A stretch of DNA of 64,000 nt from Mycobacterium pseudokansasii (lineage in GTDB: Bacteria > Actinomycetota > Actinomycetes > Mycobacteriales > Mycobacteriaceae), in contig NZ_UPHU01000002.1 of assembly GCF_900566075.1 (NCBI RefSeq), positions 53,446 to 117,445 of the forward strand, written 5' to 3'. Below, piece by piece: positions 10,122 to 18,755 of the stretch. The notes under the pieces are model-generated. The model made no database searches. It was not told where the DNA came from and saw nothing but the letters and a program-made list of their open reading frames with translations. Position 1 is the stretch's first letter. Every line of letters begins with the position of its first letter. The position numbers and the translations under genes were made by a program.

Positions 10122-10919
10122 CTAGTGCCCTCCTTTCTTGGTGGTGGGGTTGAGCAGACTGCGTCGGACCAGAACCGACCACGGTGTGGGTCGCAGACCG
10201 ACGAAGCCGCGGCCCCAGGTGCGGTCGGCGAGCCGTTGGGGATGGGTGAAAACCCAGTGATAGACCGGAACGTCAGGACGGACCTTGGGTTGCCCCCACG
10301 GTTGGCAGCATCCGCGAGAGCGGTGCACGTCGACCAGGGCCGCCGCGCCCAGCCACCCTTGCTGGCTGGTGTGCCACCCGGCGTTCATGCCGGCGTTGCT
10401 GGCTGCCTTCACCCCCGCGTCGTCGATGCGGGTACCGCCGTAGATGAGCACCGGCCCGCGGTAGTCGGAGGACCATGTTCGATTCTCGATTGTCTTGCCG
10501 CCCAGTCGTTCTGGGACGAGCAGCAGTGAGGCCCACGGTCGGCGCAAGGTGATGCCCATCGCGTGCCCGGTCGCGGCATACAGCGAGCTCGGCGGGTTGG
10601 CAAGGTCCAGTACAACCCCGCGATGGCATCCGGGGTCTCCCAGAGCACAGGTGCAGGACAAGTCCCGCCCGCGCAGGGCGGCGATGTCGGCCAGTCGGTC
10701 TGGTTGGCCTGCGAGGGACACCGCATAGCGCACCGTCGCCCCGAGACGCTGCTCATCGGTCAGCGCCGGGGTGTCGTACGTGTTGGCGAACGCAGTGCCG
10801 GCCGCGACCGATACCGCACCGCGTGGCACCGGCAGTCCCGCGCGCTGCACGCGCGGTTGCGGGCCGGCCACCGTCGGTGTCCACAGGTCGGGGTGGTGCT
10901 CAGAGACGGCCAGAGTCAT
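10122..10919 (-). CDS. DUF4326 plus ASCH-domain fusion protein
   Basis: The N-terminal half (about residues 25-115) ends in LRGRDLSCTCALGDPGCHRG, which has the spaced Cys and Cys-His of the DUF4326 family. The C-terminal half starts MGITLRRPWASLLL and contains TIENRTWSSDYRGPVLIYGG. That is the signature of ASCH domains, a PUA-like fold that binds RNA or modified bases. The 265-residue protein is soluble. ATG 10919 follows AGTAGGA. Both domains are frequent in actinophages and plasmids, often alone, so the fusion within a transfer operon is notable. Nucleic-acid recognition is likely; a role in protecting or recognising plasmid DNA or RNA is inference. Confidence 0.75.
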   Translation of the reverse strand: MTLAVSEHHPDLWTPTVAGPQPRVQRAGLPVPRGAVSVAAGTAFANTYDTPALTDEQRLGATVRYAVSLAGQPDRLADIAALRGRDLSCTCALGDPGCHRGVVLDLANPPSSLYAATGHAMGITLRRPWASLLLVPERLGGKTIENRTWSSDYRGPVLIYGGTRIDDAGVKAASNAGMNAGWHTSQQGWLGAAALVDVHRSRGCCQPWGQPKVRPDVPVYHWVFTHPQRLADRTWGRGFVGLRPTPWSVLVRRSLLNPTTKKGGH

Positions 10920-10970
10920 AGTCGGTCCTACTCGCGTGATGGGGCAAAAGACGGCTAGGTTGCTGCGCAT

Positions 10971-12968
10971 TTACGGGCTGGGTGTCGAGCGCCCTGGTGG
11001 CGGTGGTTGATCACCGGGATCCGGATGATCCGACGTCGCTGTCCGCGTCGTCGGTGCGCCGTTGCGCTCGTTGCGGTCGCGGTAGAAGCCGGCTGCGCTG
11101 TTCGGCGGGGGCGCCCCACCCTGTGATCGGCCCGGCGCGCTCCCGCCGTGCGTGTCGTGGTGGTGGCCGCGCGCCACGGCGCCGCGGTGGGCTAGCGATG
11201 CGCCCGCAGCGACGGGGATCGCGACCTCCGGGGCCACGACCTCGGCGGCACCGCGGGCGGCGGTGCGACCGGCCGCCTGGCCACCGGCGGTGTTCGACGC
11301 GCGTGCAGCGGGGGCCGCAGGTGTGCGTGCCGGGACGCCGCCGCCGCTTCCTGGACCGCCGCCGGGACGTGATGGGGTCGGCGCGGTACCGAAGTGCGGG
11401 TCCGGGCCGTTGCGTCTGGGCCGCTCGGTTGGGGTGGGGTGTGCTTGGCGGCCGGGTGGTTGCGCGCCCGGTCCGCCGTGCTCGCCCTGGCCCTGCCCCG
11501 ACGCCGACTGTTTGCGGTCTTTCAGACGCCCGCGCCAGGTGTTGAGGACCCGGCCGCTGTACTCAACCTCGTTGACGGTGCGGGCGGTTCCGGTAACGGC
11601 GCGATATCCGCCCCGCGCCAACCGCACAGGGCCGGGAATGCCGTGGTCGCCGAAGGCCCGCAGTAGTGCGAAGCGGAAAGCCAGCGCGCCTACGACGGCC
11701 AAGAGCACCATCACCAGCACTTTGGCCAGCGGAGCGGTCATTGCGATCGTTCCGGGCAGCGTTCCGCGGGTGACGCTGGCCATGACGAGGACAAGGATGC
11801 CCAGTCCGGCGGTTGCGGCCATCATCTCCGCGCCGTGCAACAGGATCCGCCCGGCGGCTTTCTTCGCGAACTGTCGGGGCGGGCCTGGGAATGCTGCAAT
11901 GGCCACGGCGGGAACGACGATGAACAAGTTCCAGAAGGCCTTGAAGCCCACCCGGAACGCCTCGATTCCCATGTAATCGAGTGACCACAGAATCAGTAGG
12001 ACAAGGCAATTAATGATGAAGAACAACCCGGCGGTGGTCGCGTCGAGGTGTAGGGCGTGGGCGTAGGCGCTTGGAGCGCATGACTTCACGGCTTGAGCTG
12101 CGCCGGTGCCACTGAGTAGTGCGCTGTTGTATATGCTCGCGCACCCGGGAACGTCGTCGATCAGTTGGCCGAAGTTCACCAGCTGCACCATGTCGCGGAC
12201 GAGCACGTCGACCATCCAAGAGGTCAGAGTGTCCAATTGCGCGCTGGTGCCGCCTGCGGCGACGGGCCCATTGTGGACGACCCCCTGGGCCAGGGAGAAG
12301 CCCAGTGAGCGGCCGATACCCAACAGTCCGTTGTCGCTGATCAACTCGCCCGTGGGGTCGCGTAGCAGCAGCCAGAACACCAGCAACGCCACAAACCCGC
12401 CCAAGATGATCCCGATGCCCGTGCTGAAACCCGTGGTAAGACAGAGGATTCCGCCGACCACGACGGAGAACAAGATGCCACCTTCGAACAGGTGCATCCG
12501 CTCGATCATCGCCTTCATGGTGTCCACGATCGGGGAGGCGATCGCACCCAGCCAGGAGAGCCACAGCACCCCCAGGGCGAACTTGATGAGCCAGATGCCC
12601 ACCGAGCACACACCAATTAGAAACGCGGTTTCCCCGGCCAGGAACATGTTGAGTTGGGCGTAGGTCAGCGAGGTGTTCAGTGAAGACATGATGGCCGGCG
12701 CCCAGGTGGTCGGGTCGACGCCAAATTCCGGGCCGTTGGAGCCGATCATCTCCATCAGCGGGGGCAAGGACACGAAGTGCTGGCCGATCGGAACGCCATA
12801 GCTGTCGTGTAAGCCGGTGAACGACCATGCCGAGCCCAGGGTGTCGGCGGTCGCCGTAGGCGCGGTCACAACAGCCAAGAGCGAGGCACCCCAGATGGCT
12901 TGGACGATGAACCAGAGGCGGCGGATCCGGGGCCGCGTGTACAACCACGCGGCCAGCAGTTCAGTCAT
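10971..12968 (-). CDS. VirB6/TrbL-like polytopic membrane protein of the DNA-transfer apparatus
   Basis: This 665-residue protein starts MTELLAAWLYTRPRIRR. A signal-like hydrophobic segment is followed by a loop and many transmembrane helices (for example LMVFWLLL-type segments near 200, LFFIINCLVLLILWSL near 315, and VLVMVLLAVVGALAFRFALL near 410-430). The last ~200 residues are Gly/Pro/Arg/His-rich and disordered. Size, topology and position next to the VirB4 gene match the VirB6-like inner-membrane channel component of Gram-positive type IV systems. The chosen ATG overlaps the VirB4 stop (ATGA), indicating coupling, and a start three codons earlier is possible. Assignment rests on topology and context, not on conserved motifs. 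Confidence 0.75.
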   Translation of the reverse strand: MTELLAAWLYTRPRIRRLWFIVQAIWGASLLAVVTAPTATADTLGSAWSFTGLHDSYGVPIGQHFVSLPPLMEMIGSNGPEFGVDPTTWAPAIMSSLNTSLTYAQLNMFLAGETAFLIGVCSVGIWLIKFALGVLWLSWLGAIASPIVDTMKAMIERMHLFEGGILFSVVVGGILCLTTGFSTGIGIILGGFVALLVFWLLLRDPTGELISDNGLLGIGRSLGFSLAQGVVHNGPVAAGGTSAQLDTLTSWMVDVLVRDMVQLVNFGQLIDDVPGCASIYNSALLSGTGAAQAVKSCAPSAYAHALHLDATTAGLFFIINCLVLLILWSLDYMGIEAFRVGFKAFWNLFIVVPAVAIAAFPGPPRQFAKKAAGRILLHGAEMMAATAGLGILVLVMASVTRGTLPGTIAMTAPLAKVLVMVLLAVVGALAFRFALLRAFGDHGIPGPVRLARGGYRAVTGTARTVNEVEYSGRVLNTWRGRLKDRKQSASGQGQGEHGGPGAQPPGRQAHPTPTERPRRNGPDPHFGTAPTPSRPGGGPGSGGGVPARTPAAPAARASNTAGGQAAGRTAARGAAEVVAPEVAIPVAAGASLAHRGAVARGHHHDTHGGSAPGRSQGGAPPPNSAAGFYRDRNERNGAPTTRTATSDHPDPGDQPPPPGRSTPSP

Positions 12969-15778
12969 GCTGCCCACTCCTGCCCTTGGACTTCCATGTC
13001 GCGCGTATCGAAGGCAGCCAACAGGTCTGGTTGGACCGGGGGCAGCATGTCCACCAGTCCGACCCGCCCCAGATCGTCGAAGAGGTAGGCCAGCCCGCGG
13101 CCGGGCTGCACCTGCGTTTGCAGCACATTGGGGTATTCGTCCGGGTCGATCCCCAACCGCTTGAATGTCGCCTTCGCATACTCGAGGTCGGTCGGCTTGA
13201 ACGGCGTGACCACCCGCATCGGCAGGTTCTGGATGCCGATGCCGTCAAAATGCTCCAGATATTGCGAGATGCCTAGCAGGCCGTAACGTTCCTTGCGGCC
13301 CTGATTGCCCATCCGCTCGGCGTCCTTGCGACCCACCGGGGATGCGAAGTACTCGCGGGCTTCCTCGGTCACCAAGAATCCGAACGCGCCTGGGCGGCGG
13401 CTCGGCCCGGTGTAGGACAGTCGCGTCAAGGAGGCGATCATTCCGTAGATCGCCAAACCAGCACGGGCGCGCGGTGATTGACGCTTGTAGAGGTGGACTT
13501 CGTCGGTCTCAGACGTCGTCGGCAACTCTTGCCCGGTCATCTGCCAGATCACCGCGTCCTTGTCGGCGATCGGCGGTACCGGCAGCGACTCGTCGAACAT
13601 CGCCCGCAGATACTCCTTTTCGGAGAAATAGATCAGACTGTCGGCCAGCTCCTCGTACTCGGTGTAGGCCGCCCGGTCGAGATTTCTGAAGTAGCGCACC
13701 AGCCCGCCAAGGGATTCGGCCACTCGGTCATCAGGACGAAGGAGCCGGCCCAACTGGCGGGCCGGCGCCGACACGGCATCCATGCCCATCATCGGCAACA
13801 GGTGATCGAGGGTGTGCTCGACGGCGTGTTCGCGCGGAAAGATCCGCAGACCGTCCAACGACCACCGACTGGTGTAGGGGTTGATGGTCAGGACGCGGTC
13901 GCCGTGGTGCGCCAGCGCGGGAATCCACTCACCCAGCGTGCCCGGGTCGATAATGGACACTTGGTGCCCGCGTTTGATGAGCGCATCAGTAACACGCTTG
14001 CAGGACAGCGACTTTCCGCCCCCAGGAGGACCGATCCACAGCATGCCCGGCGCGCCCCGGCGCTCCTTGAAACCCTCGAAATCCAGCAGCACAGGGCGGG
14101 GCCGTCTGGTGGCCAGATTGGCTGCGAACAGGATGCCGGTGTCGTGGCCCAGCTGGGAGCCCACCAGCGGCGCATACCGGGCCCAGTGCTCGGTGGTGGT
14201 GGGCTGCTTGAATTGGCTTCGTGGCGTGTTGCCTTCGCTCCCCGGCTGGCCGAGCTGCCACAGCGAAGCCTGAGCACCTTGACGAGCCGACAGCGCGGTG
14301 CCCAGCTCCTCGGCGAAATGGGTCCTGAGCTGCTGTACGGCGTCGGTCAGGTGCGTTTCGGTCGCGGCGCCAACCGCTAACACCGTCGTGGCGTGCACAC
14401 CGCGTTCCAGTTGGCTGGCGTTGAGCGCATTCTCGTATTCCTCGCCAGCGGCGTAGCGCCGGGCCAGGTCCGCGTCACGGGTGCCCGACATCTGGAAAGA
14501 CTGGTCATCGAGGTTGCGTTGGGCGCGGTCGACGGTGCTCAATTCCTGTTCTCGGGTAGTGATGCTGACGTGCTGGTACCAGTCGACATCGGCGGTGATG
14601 TCGACGTCGTAGGCCGACTGCAGAATCTCTGCACCCGGGAAACGCAGGCCTCCACGCGGCAGCTCGGCGACGGCGAGCATGCTCTGGTAACTGTCACAGG
14701 ACGGCCCGCGCAGCACCACCAACGGGCGCAAGGACGGGAACACCCGCCGCCACCAGGAGCGGTGCTGTTTGCGTCGCTGCTGGTCGCCTTCATCGAACTC
14801 GACCGGCATCATCCATGCAAAATCCTTGCCCGCCAGGCGACGTGGCCCCCCCGGTTCGTGGGGAAAGGGCCGGTTGAGCGCACCGCGCGTGCAGTGCCGT
14901 TCGTAAAGCCACATGATCTGCTGCGGGGTAGCCGGCCTCGGCGCGAAGGTCGCCGGGATCTTCCCCAAAATTTGAGCGACGACCTCACGCAACGCATCGA
15001 GGCTGTCAGGGGCGTCTTGGTCGCGGCCGATGACCGCGCTGGTCAGTTTGGCCACCGACCCCGCCGCTGAGCGACCCGCCATCCCCGCATCCACGGGAAC
15101 ACGAACACCGAAGACCTGCTCATAGAAGAGGTTCTCGGCGAGAAACGGTTCCCACTCACGCACCTCTCGGATCCAGCGCGGCTGGTGTTCGCGGCCGGCG
15201 ATCATGCGCTGCTGCAACCGCTTGGTGTCCACGCGCGGCGATACTCCCCAAAACACGATCCCCGACGGCAGCTGGCGCACTAGTGGCCGGTGGTCGGCGG
15301 CGATAGCGCGCCGAGCGGCGAAGCGCTGCATACCGCTGGGTTGTTCAGCGAGGATGAAATCGGCATAAACGCCACCCTTGGTGAACACCAGATTGTCGAT
15401 GACCGCTTTGGGGGGTGACTTCCACCGGTCACGCTTGCCCGACACCGCGGCGCGGGACTGGGTACCGATGAAGCAGTTCAGCACCCACAACATCCGATAC
15501 CGTGGTGAGGGGCGGGAGATGGGAATCTGGCGGGCCGCGTAGGTCGCCATCGCGGTGAACATCAGCCCGAACATGGCGATCCAGCGGGCGTACCCGTCAT
15601 AGAACCAGACGTACATTCCCCAGCCGGTAAGACCCAGCCCCAGGATCGCCGCAGCACCGTCCCACGGACCCCATGGGCCGAGTGGGATCCTGGTGTGCTC
15701 GTCGAGGAAGCCCAGCCGTTTCGGGAAGTTCAACACATCGGCGAACGACTTCGCCGTCTCCTGCTGGTCTTCTGCCAT
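12965..15778 (-). CDS. VirB4-family conjugation ATPase
   Basis: This 937-residue ATPase energises the type IV transfer channel. Two hydrophobic segments lie near residues 40-85 (AILGLGLTGWGMYVWF, IAMFGLMFTAMATYAA), giving a membrane-tethered N-terminus as in actinobacterial VirB4/PrgJ proteins. Walker A WIGPPGGGKS is near residue 581 and Walker B GFLVTEEAREYF near 800, followed by GISQYLEHFD, typical of the post-Walker B region. ATG 15778 was preferred to an upstream ATG because GGGGAGGA precedes it. The stop overlaps the VirB6-like start. Confidence 0.88.
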   Translation of the reverse strand: MAEDQQETAKSFADVLNFPKRLGFLDEHTRIPLGPWGPWDGAAAILGLGLTGWGMYVWFYDGYARWIAMFGLMFTAMATYAARQIPISRPSPRYRMLWVLNCFIGTQSRAAVSGKRDRWKSPPKAVIDNLVFTKGGVYADFILAEQPSGMQRFAARRAIAADHRPLVRQLPSGIVFWGVSPRVDTKRLQQRMIAGREHQPRWIREVREWEPFLAENLFYEQVFGVRVPVDAGMAGRSAAGSVAKLTSAVIGRDQDAPDSLDALREVVAQILGKIPATFAPRPATPQQIMWLYERHCTRGALNRPFPHEPGGPRRLAGKDFAWMMPVEFDEGDQQRRKQHRSWWRRVFPSLRPLVVLRGPSCDSYQSMLAVAELPRGGLRFPGAEILQSAYDVDITADVDWYQHVSITTREQELSTVDRAQRNLDDQSFQMSGTRDADLARRYAAGEEYENALNASQLERGVHATTVLAVGAATETHLTDAVQQLRTHFAEELGTALSARQGAQASLWQLGQPGSEGNTPRSQFKQPTTTEHWARYAPLVGSQLGHDTGILFAANLATRRPRPVLLDFEGFKERRGAPGMLWIGPPGGGKSLSCKRVTDALIKRGHQVSIIDPGTLGEWIPALAHHGDRVLTINPYTSRWSLDGLRIFPREHAVEHTLDHLLPMMGMDAVSAPARQLGRLLRPDDRVAESLGGLVRYFRNLDRAAYTEYEELADSLIYFSEKEYLRAMFDESLPVPPIADKDAVIWQMTGQELPTTSETDEVHLYKRQSPRARAGLAIYGMIASLTRLSYTGPSRRPGAFGFLVTEEAREYFASPVGRKDAERMGNQGRKERYGLLGISQYLEHFDGIGIQNLPMRVVTPFKPTDLEYAKATFKRLGIDPDEYPNVLQTQVQPGRGLAYLFDDLGRVGLVDMLPPVQPDLLAAFDTRDMEVQGQEWAA

Positions 15779-15820
15779 CGTGGTCCTCCCCATTTGCAGG
15801 TGTGGTGGCGGTGGATGCGG

Positions 15821-16096
15821 CTACTGGCCGTATTGACCGGTGAGCACGTTGCCGCCGTGCCGGTTGACGGTGTTCTCGACTGACGCGGTCAGCCCGACGG
15901 CGCCCAGCGCGATGGCGGCCAGCGCGATTCCGCCGATGAGCTTGCCCGCTGCGGCGCCAAACCCTTTGTGGATGCTGACGATTCCGCCGAAGATGCCGGA
16001 GATGATCAAGCAGATCGCCAGCGGGTAGCGCATATCGTTCCACAGGCTCGGGATCGCAGTGAGCAAGTCGCCGGCGGCGACGATGGTGGTGATCAT
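15821..16096 (-). CDS. Small two-TM membrane protein of the transfer operon, VirB2/pilin-like size
   Basis: The 91 residues contain two hydrophobic helices, MRYPLAICLIISGIFGGIVSI (about 22-42) and LIGGIALAAIALGAVGLTASV (about 53-73), joined by a short basic loop HKGFGAAAGK. A good ribosome site (AAAGGAAG) precedes the ATG. The location between the TcpC-like and VirB4 genes and the two-helix plan resemble the small VirB2/TrbC or PrgF-like subunits of type IV systems. No signal-peptide cleavage site is obvious. The equivalence to a pilin or channel subunit is inferred from size and order only. Confidence 0.7.
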   Translation of the reverse strand: MITTIVAAGDLLTAIPSLWNDMRYPLAICLIISGIFGGIVSIHKGFGAAAGKLIGGIALAAIALGAVGLTASVENTVNRHGGNVLTGQYGQ

Positions 16097-16134
16097 GGTG
16101 GTGCTTCCTTTTCTCAGAGGTGTTGATGGACTGG

Positions 16135-17100
16135 CTAATTCGCCGGCGGGGCGCCCATAGGTGCCACCGGAGTGATGTTGTCGTCACTGGAGAGCACAGG
16201 CGCCCGGTCAATCCCGGCCACCGACCAATGCCCGCCGACGCCTCGCAACGTCAACGGGTAGGTCATTGCCACGTTGGCGTACTGCGAGGTCAAGGCGGTC
16301 ACCTGAGCCAAGACCTGCGCGGTTTGGCCGTCGGCGGGTTGGGCGGGCACTGGACCGGTCGCGGTGACCGAGGTGACCAGTGGCAAGGGGTTGCCCTTGT
16401 CGTCTTTGCGCGCCAAATAGGGTGCGCCGATGCCGACCAGCATGGAATCGGTTGTCACATAGCGGGCGACATCTCCCGTGCCGGTCAGGTAGGCGGTAAT
16501 GAACCCCGACACCACCTGGTAGGCGTTGTCGGCGCTCGCGAGGGTGCGCGGATATGCCACAGCGAGATTGGCGCCTGGTCCGGGCCCGCTGACCTGAAAC
16601 GGCAGGCCGATCGCCCGTGGCCCGAAACGCGACCACAGGACCGGAACTCGGTACAGGTATCGGGTGGGCGAGGCTGATTCGTACGGGCGTTCGTTGACCC
16701 CCACCACGACCGAAAAAACTTCTGCCTCAGCGTCTTTACCGGCATTGCCTTCGTAAGTCACAGCAACCACTGACGGTGATCCCAGGACAACGGCCGGAGT
16801 CGTGGGGAGGTTCAAGTCGGCGGTGGTCACCGAAACGAATTGATTCAGTGAGGTTGCGCTGGACGCGGTCGCGGTGAGCCAGGTCGTCACGAAATCTTCG
16901 GCGAACGAGGACACCACCGCGGACTTGTTCACCACGGTGCGGGCCGGAGTAACAACGTCAGTGGGCTTGTCGAACATGAAGTCCCACACGGTATGCAGAC
17001 CGCTCAGAGCCGCCAGTACGATCAGTGCGGTGGTCCCGTAGCGCCGCAGGGCCGACGATGTTGCGGACACCCGCCCGGTCCATGTCCGATTCAGTTTCAT
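16135..17100 (-). CDS. TcpC/VirB8-like conjugal transfer protein
   Basis: The 321-residue protein has one N-terminal transmembrane helix (ALIVLAALSGLHTVWDFMF, about 25-43) and then an extracytoplasmic region. That region appears to hold two NTF2-like domains, an arrangement seen in TcpC of Clostridium plasmids and in other Gram-positive VirB8-like proteins; VVSSFAEDFVTTWLTA and YQVVSGFITAYLTGTGDVARY mark the two repeated domain starts. Such proteins form the periplasmic/cell-wall scaffold of the transfer channel. ATG 17100 shares its A with the stop of the upstream gene (TGATG), indicating coupling. Confidence 0.82.
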   Translation of the reverse strand: MKLNRTWTGRVSATSSALRRYGTTALIVLAALSGLHTVWDFMFDKPTDVVTPARTVVNKSAVVSSFAEDFVTTWLTATASSATSLNQFVSVTTADLNLPTTPAVVLGSPSVVAVTYEGNAGKDAEAEVFSVVVGVNERPYESASPTRYLYRVPVLWSRFGPRAIGLPFQVSGPGPGANLAVAYPRTLASADNAYQVVSGFITAYLTGTGDVARYVTTDSMLVGIGAPYLARKDDKGNPLPLVTSVTATGPVPAQPADGQTAQVLAQVTALTSQYANVAMTYPLTLRGVGGHWSVAGIDRAPVLSSDDNITPVAPMGAPPAN

Positions 17101-17300
17101 CACTGGACCGCCACGCTCGCGCCGAGCACGGCATCACGCATCACCACGGCGACGGAGTCGCGCTGACGGTGCTCCATGTTCATCGCGCGGACGAATGACG
17201 AGCGCATCGTCGGAGGCGTCGTCGCGGCGACGGCGTGCGCTGCCTCCCAAATGACCGGGTTGTTGAGGTTTCCGTAGGAGCTGTCACTCATCTGCGTCAC
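17100..17300 (-). CDS. 66-aa protein resembling a segment of the plasmid's own VirD4-like coupling protein
   Basis: This short protein contains NMEHRQRDSVAVVMRDAV, which closely matches GMEPRQRDSVAITMRKAI in the coupling protein encoded at 21098-22543 (near residue 210 there). The preceding part (NPVIWEAAHAVAATTPPTM) also aligns loosely with the coupling-protein stretch before that motif. It overlaps both neighbours (GTGA at its start, TGATG at its stop), so it is a true, coupled operon member and not a decayed remnant. It may be a stand-alone copy of the helical insert of coupling proteins; its function is unknown. GTG 17300 was chosen for the overlap; ATG 17291 is an alternative. Confidence 0.72.
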   Translation of the reverse strand: MTQMSDSSYGNLNNPVIWEAAHAVAATTPPTMRSSFVRAMNMEHRQRDSVAVVMRDAVLGASVAVQ

Positions 17301-18298
17301 ACCGCCTCGTGTCCGATGATCTTCAACGCGCTGATGGCGAAGGTGGCGTCGACCGGATCGGAGCCATCACTGCTGCTGGCAGCCGTCCCCGCACCCGTCG
17401 GGTACGCCGCCGACGGGTGCGGGGCGACGCTGGGAGCGGAGTCGCCGAACACGCTGGTCAACCCATTGCCAGGGCCCGATGTCGGTGGTGCGACCGGATC
17501 GGCCGGGGGACGTGAGGTATACCGGATCAGCATCTGAATACGTGATGCGAGAACACGTTTGATCGGTTGCACCGCTTCACCGTGAACGTTCTGGGTGTTC
17601 TGCATCACCGGTGGGATGCTCGGATCATCGGGAAAGCTCCACTGAACGATGCTCACCACACGGTGCTGCGACCACTGCGAGACCCCACTGGCATCTTGCC
17701 CTACCCAGCCGGGGGTCAACGAAAAGGCCGTCAGCACGTAGGTTCGCCCCAGGTCGATAGTGATGACCTGCCCGTCACCGCCTGCCCGCACACACACGAA
17801 CGCGTTATGGGGATCCATCCCCGACATCGTCTGCGCCGGCGTCGACCCTTCAGCGCAGCTGTTCTGGGCATCGGCGGTATAGGGCAACGGGCGGTCCACG
17901 CCCGGACCGGCGGCAGGGGCAGGCGATGACGATGCATTCGCGACCGCTACCGCCTGCGGCTCACTCAACGATCCGCCCGCTCTGGTCGGCTCCGGTGTGT
18001 CGTGGGAATAGAACGCCACGGAACCCACCAGCGCGGCGACCACAGCTGCGGCCACCACGCCACCAAAGCCCCACAGAAGCCTGTGGTCGAACCGGGCAGG
18101 TCTCTGGTCACCGTCGAGCTCGGAATCGAGATTCACCGGACCGGTCGAGGGATCGTCATCGTCGGCCATCAGCACGGCCACATCCAGTTCCCCGATATCG
18201 CCGGGGTCGCCCTCGGAGTCGTATGGGAAGGCGTCGGCGCCGGATCCGTGCAACCGGCGGACCCACTCATCGTCAGAAATCAGCTCGTCGGCACTCAT
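17297..18298 (-). CDS. Membrane-anchored protein with discoidin-like (F5/8 type C) domain
   Basis: The 333 residues comprise an acidic cytoplasmic part (about 1-75, MSADELISDDEWVRRLHG), one transmembrane helix (LLWGFGGVVAAAVVAALVGSV, about 75-95), a Ser/Ala/Pro linker, and an extracellular beta-rich domain. That domain carries CAEGSTPAQTMSGMDPHNAFVC and GQVITIDLGRTYVLTAFSLTPG, a pattern of discoidin-like domains found in actinobacterial membrane proteins. A Pro/Gly/Ser tail follows. The chosen ATG overlaps the upstream stop (ATGA). In the transfer operon it could contact the wall or the recipient surface; that is inference. Confidence 0.72.
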   Translation of the reverse strand: MSADELISDDEWVRRLHGSGADAFPYDSEGDPGDIGELDVAVLMADDDDPSTGPVNLDSELDGDQRPARFDHRLLWGFGGVVAAAVVAALVGSVAFYSHDTPEPTRAGGSLSEPQAVAVANASSSPAPAAGPGVDRPLPYTADAQNSCAEGSTPAQTMSGMDPHNAFVCVRAGGDGQVITIDLGRTYVLTAFSLTPGWVGQDASGVSQWSQHRVVSIVQWSFPDDPSIPPVMQNTQNVHGEAVQPIKRVLASRIQMLIRYTSRPPADPVAPPTSGPGNGLTSVFGDSAPSVAPHPSAAYPTGAGTAASSSDGSDPVDATFAISALKIIGHEAV

Positions 18299-18639
18299 CG
18301 CAGCGCCCCGTGCGAGGTCGCCCGCGCCACGATTGCGCTCGGGTGGCGGCGTTGCATCCGTTCCGGGACGGGCGACACCACGGGACGGGCGTGGACCACC
18401 GGCGAAAAACCCACCCACACACCCGGCCAGCACCCAGCCGCAGACATCACCTGGTGAACACCCATAGCCGATACAGGGGTGTTCGCGAACTGCTTATTTT
18501 CAGTGTCGGCGGTGACGCCGAATGGGATCGTTACAGGCGGCGCCGACCGCCGCGAGGAGCTAGCACTGCCCAGGCATAGTACCGCTGCCAAAAGTGCCAT
18601 GAACAGCATAAATATGCCGCCCAACGCGAGTAGAGCCAT
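18295..18639 (-). CDS. Small single-TM or secreted protein, first gene of the transfer operon
   Basis: The 114-residue protein starts MALLALGGIFMLFMALLAAVLCLGSA, a long hydrophobic N-terminal segment usable as an uncleaved anchor or signal peptide, followed by a polar domain with no recognised motif. The ATG at 18639 follows GGGAGAGG and was chosen over upstream in-frame starts lacking a ribosome site. The stop overlaps the start of the discoidin-like gene. It is the promoter-proximal gene of the minus-strand operon. A minor structural part of the transfer apparatus is possible. Confidence 0.65.
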   Translation of the reverse strand: MALLALGGIFMLFMALLAAVLCLGSASSSRRSAPPVTIPFGVTADTENKQFANTPVSAMGVHQVMSAAGCWPGVWVGFSPVVHARPVVSPVPERMQRRHPSAIVARATSHGALR

Positions 18640-18755
18640 GGTGTGAGCCTCTCCCTTCAACCGACTGGCGACATTCTGCGCAGCAGCGGCTACGCTCGTC
18701 CCATTGCTGTCGAGTCTGGCAGATAAAAGCACAAACAACAACAAAGGAACACACA
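18640..18755. promoter_or_regulatory. Divergent intergenic region between transfer operon and a plus-strand membrane gene
   Basis: These 116 bp separate two divergently read genes and must hold both promoters. The right half is A+T-rich for this plasmid (AGATAAAAGCACAAACAACA) and contains the plus-strand ribosome site AAAGGAA. No perfect operator is evident. This is the only visible start point for the transfer operon that runs to 7957. Confidence 0.4.

Noticed and set aside
11152..11976. 274-aa plus-strand ORF within the VirB6-like gene
   Set aside because: Composition is that of an antisense frame to a Gly/Pro/Arg-rich tail and membrane helices; the minus-strand gene is coupled to its neighbours.
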